The translations under genes were made by a program, and so were the position numbers. 64,000 nucleotides of DNA, taken from positions 62,001 to 126,000 of the forward strand of contig JAEUBA010000033.1 in the NCBI GenBank assembly GCA_018257865.1, in the 5' to 3' direction. How positions within the stretch are numbered: position 1 is the first letter of the stretch; every line of letters begins with the position of its first letter. Source of the DNA: Stereocaulon alpinum. Its lineage: Eukaryota > Ascomycota > Lecanoromycetes > Lecanorales > Stereocaulaceae. Shown here piece by piece: positions 56,910 through 64,000 of the stretch. The notes beneath the pieces were generated by a model, which made no database searches, was not told the origin of the DNA, and worked only from the letters and a program-made list of their open reading frames with translations.

Positions 56910-57936
56910 GAGCTTAATAGGATTCTTTGCACCCGTTGTGACGCAATCTCCACGTTTCTAGTATTGCACAAGGACACATCAAATAAAACCGACCTGCTGC
57001 GATTTGAGCGTTGTTTAAGTCTTCAGGCATCAAGTATCACAAGCATTCTCACCTTGCTTAGTGACAAAGATTTATGTAAGTTTATGCCAGCCAATCACAA
57101 TACAGGATGCCCTTTGTGATCTTTAAATCGTCCGTTGCTTGTCTGGTGCTGTTCCATTACCTTGTCTTCTATCTTCCGCCTTTGATCCTTATCTCGTTCT
57201 GCGTCTTTAAAGCTGTGCTTCCTCCTTGTATCTCCTGGTAATTCTTAAAGCGCTACTCTACGGATTTTTATCAAATCTGATCTACAAGAATAATCGCATT
57301 GGCAAATGTTGCTGCAGTTGGAACAAATACGATTCCTAAGAATAGGGTTATACCCCGTTGAGCAATATATTCCATCCCTATGATAAGATATTTATAGGGT
57401 TCGGTCGCACCATCTGAGCAGGTCCAATGAATTCGAAGTGGTTTTAGTAAGCATTTGTCTTACGACGCTCCAAGTCTTGCGTCAGGTTCATGAAACAACA
57501 ACTTCCAGCTGATACTCCATGTCTAGGGTAACAAAGCATGGATTTGTTCCCGATCCCAGACGATGGCAGCGTCCCTCACATGATAGTGGGACGGGACAGG
57601 TAGGAAAGTCTCAGCCCCTCTTCAAATCCTTTTGCCCCTTTCAAGCATATGACAAGGGCTTAAGGCATATTAGCGTGAATAGACACTCGCGGAAAGACAA
57701 TCATACCCATCTCTAAATTGAATGCTCTGTTGGTCCAATTAAGGAGGGTGAACGTCATTGGGCACGTGCCAGTAATAGAAATGACCTTCTGAACATGTAT
57801 CGCCACCTAAATGCGGTTGCACAGTCAGAACAGGCGCTAAAAAATGCCTTCATCATGACTCTTCAATACTTTGTCTAGTCAAACCAAAATCTCTATTCAG
57901 ATATTTATTCGCCTTCTGAACGGGGCATTATCAAGG
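56910..57936. other. Intergenic region with a diverged repeat
   Basis: AT-rich, with the second copy of the dispersed repeat at 57301-57400. No gene seen. Its right end precedes the single-pass protein and may contain that gene's unplaced first exon. Confidence 0.45.
57301..57400. repeat. Diverged dispersed repeat, copy 2
   Basis: Starts GGCAAATGTTGCTGCAGTTG and runs parallel to 53775-53880 for about 100 bp at roughly 70% identity. It has more T and A than copy 1 at the differing sites (for example ATATATTCC against GTGTTTCAT). Confidence 0.6.
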
Positions 57937-59082
57937 ATGGTAACAAAAACAATGTACGCAGATGCCTCAATGGTGGTGATCGATATTGGAGGAGCAGCCC
58001 CGGCAACCGCGGAATGGCTCGCAGAGACTACCTACCTCATCGATGCATCGGGCCACACAACAGCTATATATGCACAGACTGACGAACCTACACTTGGGGT
58101 CCAACTCCAACCAGTGCCTTATACACCTGTAGAGGCTCTCGTCACCGCCGTGTTATCCTCCACCCTCGCGCCAGCAACGGCACCACCAAGCCCGGCGCCA
58201 TCAGCGACTCATTTAGCTAACCCAACCTTATCGACCGCAGTCTCAGTCTCAGCCTCTCGACGAGGCCCAAGACCATTGACGATTGCTCTGGCTGCCGTTG
58301 GAGCCATCATAGGGGTCTCTCTGATGGCTACAATCGTCTATGCTTTTCAAAGACGGCGGAACAGGAGGCGCTCGAATACAAGGGACGATCTGCCCACGTT
58401 TGTAGAGAATGCGACATCTGATTCGTCATCATCACAAAACAGCATGGCGCAGCTCAAGAATGGACCATGGTCTGGGCAAGGTGTGCCTACCTGGGAAGAT
58501 TTCTTGAAAGAAGTAGAGAGAGAGTACGAGAGGGTTGATGAGAGTGAGATGAGCAGTGAAGGCTCCGAAACTTCTATGGGTGGATATCGCGCGACTACCG
58601 CGGAGCTTGAGGAGAGATACAATCGGCTCATGTCAAGGTCGAAGCGCTCGCCGATCAAACCTATTACCAAACCCTCGGCTACAAGGGTAGCGTCCCCTGC
58701 AGAAACATCCCCACTTTGGATGAGACAATCATCTCAAACAGATGGAAACCACACCGAGAAAAACAATCTCCTTGTGCACGCAGGGCAGCCTGTCTCGATT
58801 CTCAAACGTCCAGCGCGTAAAAGGTTGGCTGAAGTGATCCAGGGTATGTGGGGAAGCTCCAGTACCGCGGAATCTTGTATGGATCACGGGCCTAGTTCTG
58901 CTTGGAAGGAAGCGTATGTCATGAAGAAGGGTGTGAGATTTGGAAGTAATGAAATACGCGAATTTGGCGCGACGCCGTTGCCGTCGAGAGCAAATAGCAT
59001 TACGGAGGTTGACACCGAAAATCCTGGAACGGCGCTAAAGATCTTGGTATGCCAAGTCCAAAGCCCTAGCCCTAGCTTTTGA
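57937..59082 (+). CDS. Single-pass membrane protein, Wsc/Mid2-like layout, about 381 aa, 5' end uncertain
   Basis: The open frame has an outer part rich in Ala, Pro, Thr and Ser (VLSSTLAPATAPPSPAPSAT), one transmembrane helix (LTIALAAVGAIIGVSLMATI VYAF), a basic stop-transfer run (RRRNRRRS) and a 240-residue cytosolic tail. The tail has an acidic helical patch (WEDFLKEVEREYERVDESEM), a KRPARKR motif and VRFGSNEIREFG near the end. This layout resembles fungal cell-wall stress sensors, but there is no Cys-rich WSC domain. The first ATG in frame (57937) leaves no signal peptide, so a short upstream exon is probably missing. The last 27 codons are duplicated in reverse downstream. Confidence 0.6.
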   Translation: MVTKTMYADASMVVIDIGGAAPATAEWLAETTYLIDASGHTTAIYAQTDEPTLGVQLQPVPYTPVEALVTAVLSSTLAPATAPPSPAPSATHLANPTLSTAVSVSASRRGPRPLTIALAAVGAIIGVSLMATIVYAFQRRRNRRRSNTRDDLPTFVENATSDSSSSQNSMAQLKNGPWSGQGVPTWEDFLKEVEREYERVDESEMSSEGSETSMGGYRATTAELEERYNRLMSRSKRSPIKPITKPSATRVASPAETSPLWMRQSSQTDGNHTEKNNLLVHAGQPVSILKRPARKRLAEVIQGMWGSSSTAESCMDHGPSSAWKEAYVMKKGVRFGSNEIREFGATPLPSRANSITEVDTENPGTALKILVCQVQSPSPSF

Positions 59083-59347
59083 GGACAGCCCGGGAGAGGT
59101 TGCCCTCGGCGACTGCCGGTAGGGGGTGCGGATAGCGGGCACGGTCGCGCAGTACTACCCGCAGATTACGTATTATAGGCCACCCTGCGCCTAGAGCGCA
59201 CCTTAACCAGCTTATTCTCTCCGCCCTATTAGCGTATATCTACGGGGCATGTTCCAGGGGCTCCATCGAAAGTTAGGGCTAGGGCTTGAGACTTGGCATA
59301 CAAAGATCTTTAGCGCCGTTCCAGGACTTTCGGTGTCAACCTCCGTA
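59001..59347. repeat. Inverted repeat: gene 3' end and its reverse copy
   Basis: Arm 1 (59001-59080) covers the last 27 codons; arm 2 (59269-59347) is its reverse complement at about 90% identity. Arm 2 read on the minus strand encodes TEVDTESPGTALKIFVCQVS against TEVDTENPGTALKILVCQVQ in the gene. The spacer is 188 nt. RNA from this gene running past the stop could form a long hairpin. Confidence 0.85.
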
Positions 59348-60488
59348 GTAGAGAAGGTAATTTTAGCCGTTAGGGGCATAGATGATGGTTCTAGATTCAA
59401 TAGGTAAGTTAGCAATCAGTGGGGGTAGAAGAAGGATAGATTCTGGAAGTGGTGGGAGACCCCCTGCTACTTTAAGCTAGTCTATGACGAATCCAACTCA
59501 AGCAATTGCACCTTCGTTCTGTTCTTTCTAACAACGTCAGCTTAACACCAACCTACAACTCCGGCTCGTACACAAGGTAGTTTGGAGGAATTCAATGCCA
59601 TCCGTACATGTTTTTTATAGCCTGAAACTTTTGTATGACATCAAAATCCTGCATTGGGGCACCAATTGACTGATGTACGCGTAACGGCGCACAGGACGTT
59701 GTGCTATCCTCTGTCCTGAATGTTTTGATGGTAGCGAACTAAGGTGCTTAGGTGGGAGCAAGGGCGCGGAGAACCCGGCCGAGGAGCTCGGCCGCGCGAA
59801 TGGAGGGAGGCCTTGAAACCCGTGGGGCCCTACCTTACATTCGCTAGCCCCTGGGTGGCCTAGTTCTACATAAAAGTTTCAATTCACTTTTCAGGTTAGA
59901 CTAGAACTTTTAGTTCTACAGGCTAGTGCGATGGGCTTATTCCGCCCTGCGCAGTAGTTTCATTCCCATGTCCCATATTCAGTACACACCGTGCTTTCAA
60001 GCTTTTTTATTCGCCGGCCTGTAGAAGGTAGTGTACATTCCAACCTCCATTGGACTAACTAACTAAACATCACCACTCAACTAAGTACTCGCACGCCTTT
60101 CGCTACACAACATTACTGGACATGCCCTGTCATGCTTCGCACCCAGACCTGTCATGGCGGGCATGGCAACAGAGAAGACTCTCGTTCCTCTACTCCTGTC
60201 TAATTTCATTACAAAGACTTAGTGAACTCCCCATCTGTTGTTCGGTCTGCTTTCCATTATGAACACTCAAAGAACTCCACATTCGTCCTCTCCTTTATGT
60301 TCCGTAGTTCAATCGTTCTTTGAGCGCTCCAAGATAGCCACTCGCGCTAGATCAAACTCCCTCTAAGACGAGAATATATACATAGGACTTGTCACGCGCC
60401 TGTCCAAGTTGCACAATCAATTGACACATTGCATTCTTAGTCATAATACTCAACATCTTCTAACAAGAGTATCTGTGGCCCGAGGACA
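59348..60488. other. Intergenic region, no gene seen
   Basis: Contains a short GC-rich stretch (59755-59850, with CCCGGCCGAGGAGCTCGGCC, itself partly palindromic) and then AT-rich sequence. The right end is the esterase promoter and leader. Confidence 0.45.
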
Positions 60489-62504
60489 ATGCCTTCAAAC
60501 CAATGGCATAACGACAAAGGGGAGACTTACTCACAAAGCAATTCATCTGTCCATGGGTCTCGCAAAGAAGGCGGCAATCTTGCAGACATGTTTTATGATG
60601 AAAGCCCACGATGGAGGAGGATGCTGGCATCAAAGAGATTCTGGATCATCGCAATTACCGCAATGCTTCTCCTCGGTCTGTTACTCGGGCTCAGCATCGG
60701 CCTCACCGTTGGCAGACCACAGTCTTCCGTAACCAACAACCAGCCAGAGCCAGGATCACTCCAGTCCTATCCAATCCAGCCAAGCTCAATCCAGTCCGGA
60801 TCATCTCAGCCCAGCAATTCAAAACCACCAGCACAACTCTTAGGTGCCGTCGTCGACCTTGGATACACCAGATATCAAGGCGATAGCTACCCTAATGGTA
60901 TCAGTCAGTGGCTAGGCATCCGGTATGCACAACCACCGCTCGGAGATCTAAGATTTGCGGCACCGCAAAACGTCACGCCAAACAATGCTCTGCAAATGGC
61001 AACACAGGTATGTGCCATTCTCTCCCCTTTAATTGTGATTCCGTGCTAACAATGTGTACAGCGCGGCCATAATTGCATAGGCACGCGCCAATCCGTCAAC
61101 CAGATGCCTATTATCTCCGGCAATGAGGGCGAAGATTGCCTGAACCTCGACATCTACGCTCCCAGTAATGTCACCTCCGAATCGAAGCTTCCAGTCTACT
61201 TCTTCATCCAAGGTGGCGGCTTCAACTCGGCTTATCCTACACAAAATGGGACCGCTCTAATACAGGCCTCCGGAGGCAACATCATGGTTGTTTCAGTCAA
61301 TTACCGCGTCAGCATCTACGGATTCTTGGCTAGCGCAGAGGTCCAAAAGAAAGGTAGCCTGAACAACGGCTTGAAGGATCAAAGGTTGGCATTACAATGG
61401 GTGCAAGACAACATCAATAATTTCGGGGGAGATCCAGAGCATGTCGTGATCGGCGGGCCTTCTGCCGGAGGTGGAAGCGTTGCCCTTCAACTTACAGCTT
61501 ACGGCGGGCGCCAAGACAACCTCTTCCACGCCTCAGCCGCCGAATCACAATCCTTCGCTGCCCTACGCACGGTTGAAGAGTCGCAGTACCAATATGACAA
61601 TCTACTCCAGCGCACCCACTGTACCGCTGCCGATAGTGGCGACAGCGATACCCTTTCGTGCCTGCGCAGTTTGAATCTCACAATGTTGCAAGAACAAAAC
61701 ATTAATATACGCTTCCCTGACACAAATGCCGACGCCCTTTTCCCCTACGCACCAACCCTCGACCTCGACTTCATTCCCCGCTATACGCTCGACCTCTTCA
61801 ATACTGGTGGCTACCTCAAGCTCCCCGCAATCTGGGGAGATGTGAGCAACGAGGGAACAGTCTTCGTCCCAAAAAGCCAGACTAACACCGTCAGCCAAAG
61901 CAACGACTTCCTTAAGGCGCAATATCCAGAGTTCAATCGGAGCCAGTTAGACATAATTCAAACCCTTTATCCCCCGGAGCCCCAGAATTACCCCAGCATC
62001 GGCAATGCAGGAAAGTACTGGCGCTCAACCAGCGACGCCTACGGCCACCAACGCTACATATGCCCCGGCTACTTCCTTAACAACATCACCGCGTTCTACA
62101 AGTCAAAAAATGCCGACGCAGGCAATTGGAACTATCGCTACAACGTCAGCGACCCCGACGCTATTGACGCGGGTCTGGGCACGCCTCACGTAGCTGAGCA
62201 GAGCGCTATCTGGGCAGACACCAATCCAGCAAGCTACCAGGGTATGAACAAGCCTATCATCCCACTCATGCAGGGCTACTGGATATCCTTCATCAGGACG
62301 TTCAATCCAAACACTATAGCCACCGCTGGAGCACCCGTATGGAAAGATTGGGGCGATACGTCTCCGAGGGGCGGTAATCAATTGCTCATCAATTCTCCGG
62401 ACCAGCATGGCGGATACTCAACCTCGACGACGCAGCTCATCGACCAAACGGAAAGGGACAATTGTGCGCAGCTTTTGGCTTGGGGAGTGGCTATCAAGCA
62501 GTAA
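60489..62504 (+). CDS. Membrane-anchored type-B carboxylesterase/lipase, 653 aa, two exons
   Basis: Exon 1 is 60489-61007 and exon 2 is 61062-62504 (intron GTATGT...TACAG, phase 0). Alpha/beta-hydrolase of the cholinesterase family. The nucleophile elbow is GGPSAGG (Ser307), the acid Glu437 in GDVSNEG and the base His549 in GLGTPHVAE; the oxyanion loop is FIQGGGFN. EDCLNLDIYAP and the two Cys of the first disulfide are present. Unlike secreted members, it begins with 50 polar residues, then a transmembrane helix (about 51-74, FWIIAITAMLLLGLLLGLSI) and a Ser/Pro/Gln linker. It is therefore probably a type II membrane protein with the enzyme outside the cell or in the secretory lumen. Substrate unknown. 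Confidence 0.92.
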
Positions 62505-63486
62505 AGTAATGATATTAGTTCGGACATCTCTCACGACTCTTGCTTTGTATCTTTTTGGATTATATACCACCAGCGAAGATGTCTGGGTATGGGTGTTTCT
62601 GCTGTTGGCGACGTCATTCATGATAACTTGATACCTCATTATGTTTGCATCTAAAGACCGGAATGACCTTGTCGTTAAACTTTCCAGCGTTTACAACCAT
62701 CTTCCACCATCTACGTTGGGGAAAAAGTACCTAATTCATATCGGTATATTTGCATATACTCGTATACAACTACAATATCAGCCCCTCTACAACCTTTCCA
62801 ACCCGTGAACCACCAGCACTAAAAAACCCCTTCCCTCCACTCGCATGACTAACCCCTATACCAGCCAGCGATCTACCAACCCTCACATGGCTCCACCACC
62901 ATTGAACCACCATCACCCAACTATCTCCGAAATCTTAGTAATCTTAGCTAGCCCCCAATACGGGAACGTCTCCTTACGCCTGAGCGTGAGTTGGGTCAGC
63001 TGGGTCGCCTAAACGAACCGCTTGGCGGCCTGAGTGACTGCAGATGGGATGCCTGATCTTGACCCCTCAGGCCTTCTGCCCCTACCTATCGATCTACGGT
63101 GTCCCGTACCGAACAAGCCATTGCCTGTGTGAGCCTGACTGCAGAATGCACGCTTGGTCTGATATGTCATGCCTGCCATGCCATGGGCCTTGACCCTTGG
63201 GCTTTCTATCTTTGTCGTTTCAATTATTGTGAACTGACTACATTCGCGTTTTCGACACTAATTATCCTATTGTGAGCGAGTGTCTGTGAGGGTGGAGTGT
63301 CATGTAGTCTCTTGTGGTTCAGCTATTCTTGGACGTCTGTCTGTTTCGTGTGTGGACAAGATGAATGGGGATGGATGCTTGCTCTTTGGGCTATGCTGAT
63401 TAATAGAGCTGGAAGGGAGTACGGCTGTGGATGGAGAAGGTGGTTCGGAGCTACAGCCTGCTCAACACTACTCATCCGCCATCGTC
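62505..63486. other. Intergenic region, no gene seen
   Basis: 3' flank of the esterase, then sequence with many short C-rich and AT-rich stretches. No frame over 75 codons. Confidence 0.5.
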
Positions 63487-63615
63487 ACAGTATCACGCCA
63501 TTATAGTATCATGCCATCACGCCATCACAGTATCACGCTATCACACTAACACAATATCACGCCATCACGCCATCACACTACTACACCATCACGCCATCAC
63601 ACTACCACACCATCA
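63487..63615. repeat. CATCAC minisatellite
   Basis: About 16 irregular copies of an 8-mer of the type ATCACGCC/ATCACACT/ATCACAGT in a row. Unit lengths vary between 7 and 9 nt. There are no unique spacers, so it is not a CRISPR array. Confidence 0.75.
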
Positions 63616-63646
63616 CACCCGTGCATCACTTCCTATTTCGCCAACT

Positions 63647-64000
63647 CTACCAGGCTCCATCTCCACTACCCACAACCGCTTTCAGGCACTCCTCATATCC
63701 ATGTTCGTGGAATGTACGAATCGCGCCCCTAAACCCCCACCCCGTCGTATCCTTTGCGCGCCACCATCTCGATGCGTACTTTGGAGCAATAGCCCGCACG
63801 AATTCCTGGATGCATGTCCTCATCCTCGGGTCTAGAACCGAGATCACCGATACTATTGCGGAAAAGCAGAACCAGTGGCTCTTTTAGATGGGATGTCCGA
63901 GGCAGTGCTTCCCATGCGCGATTGATGCCTGTGGCAGGTCCTTCGAGGTCGGCCGGACGGACGGCGGCATTATGTGTCCAGAAGAGCAGCGTTGCGTTCT
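63647..64000 (-). CDS. Possible 3' part of a gene running off the window
   Basis: Two minus-strand frames look coding-like. One, open from the window edge, reads ATLLFWTHNAAVRPADLEG and INRAWEALPRTSHLKEPLVL. The other (63647-63847) reads LDPRMRTCIQEFVRAIAPKY and ASRWWRAKDTTGWGF. They could be two exons of one gene, but I see no clear splice join and recognise no domain. Confidence 0.25.

Noticed and set aside
63487..63615. CRISPR-like short regular repeats
   Set aside because: Units are 7-9 nt, adjacent, without unique spacers, in a fungal nuclear genome: a plain minisatellite.

Overview
The window reads as nuclear DNA of a filamentous ascomycete (Pezizomycotina). Genes carry short GT-AG introns of about 45-125 nt with recognisable branch sites (GCTAAC, CTGAC). 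Recognisable products are typical of this group: a HET-domain protein, Atg29, a Sos7-like kinetochore protein, a telobox Myb protein, two fungal rhodopsin-fold (PTH11-like) membrane proteins, a secreted GH3 beta-glucosidase and a degraded LIS1/PAC1 copy. I cannot name the species. All exon structures were worked out by hand from frame, splice motifs and protein continuity. 

Layout. 0-2.5 kb: a possible small Cys-rich ORF and a HET-domain gene whose 3' end is partly duplicated. 3.7-20.7 kb: a dense housekeeping block holding an MDR oxidoreductase, a GDT1-type transporter, a Tbf1/Taz1-like telobox protein, an unknown four-exon gene, a Sos7-like protein, an RS/His-rich nuclear protein, a FIT/SCS3-type membrane enzyme and a GH3 beta-glucosidase. 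20.7-25.8 kb: gene-poor, with at least four very small Cys-rich ORFs on the minus strand that share an N-terminal Met-Cys-aromatic pattern. 25.8-33.5 kb: ATG29 with a 10-nt microexon, a MITE-like repeat, a PTH11-like receptor and an unknown membrane protein. 

34.7-42.9 kb: a minus-strand AAAP amino-acid transporter gene is split by a 6.7-kb Ty1/copia retrotransposon on the plus strand. The two LTRs are identical over 183 bp and flanked by the 5-bp duplication ATTGG. Inside, the gag-pol frame has many TAA/TAG/TGA stops that look like C-to-T changes, mostly at CpA as in repeat-induced point mutation. Between integrase and reverse transcriptase the polyprotein carries six tandem Gal4-type Zn2Cys6 motifs, which I do not know from any copia element. 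This is the most unusual feature of the window. 

43-64 kb: accessory DNA with a candidate secreted Cys-rich protein, a second PTH11-like receptor, a large MFS transporter, a PAC1/LIS1 pseudogene lying between two copies of a diverged repeat, a second MITE-like copy, a single-pass membrane protein whose 3' end is present again as an inverted repeat, and a membrane-anchored type-B carboxylesterase. The last 1.5 kb has no secure gene but contains a CATCAC minisatellite. 

The genes do not form one pathway. The left half is core cell biology (telomere, kinetochore, autophagy, lipid and ion homeostasis). The right half is a surface and secretion set (receptors, transporter, esterase, small Cys-rich proteins) mixed with transposon and pseudogene debris.
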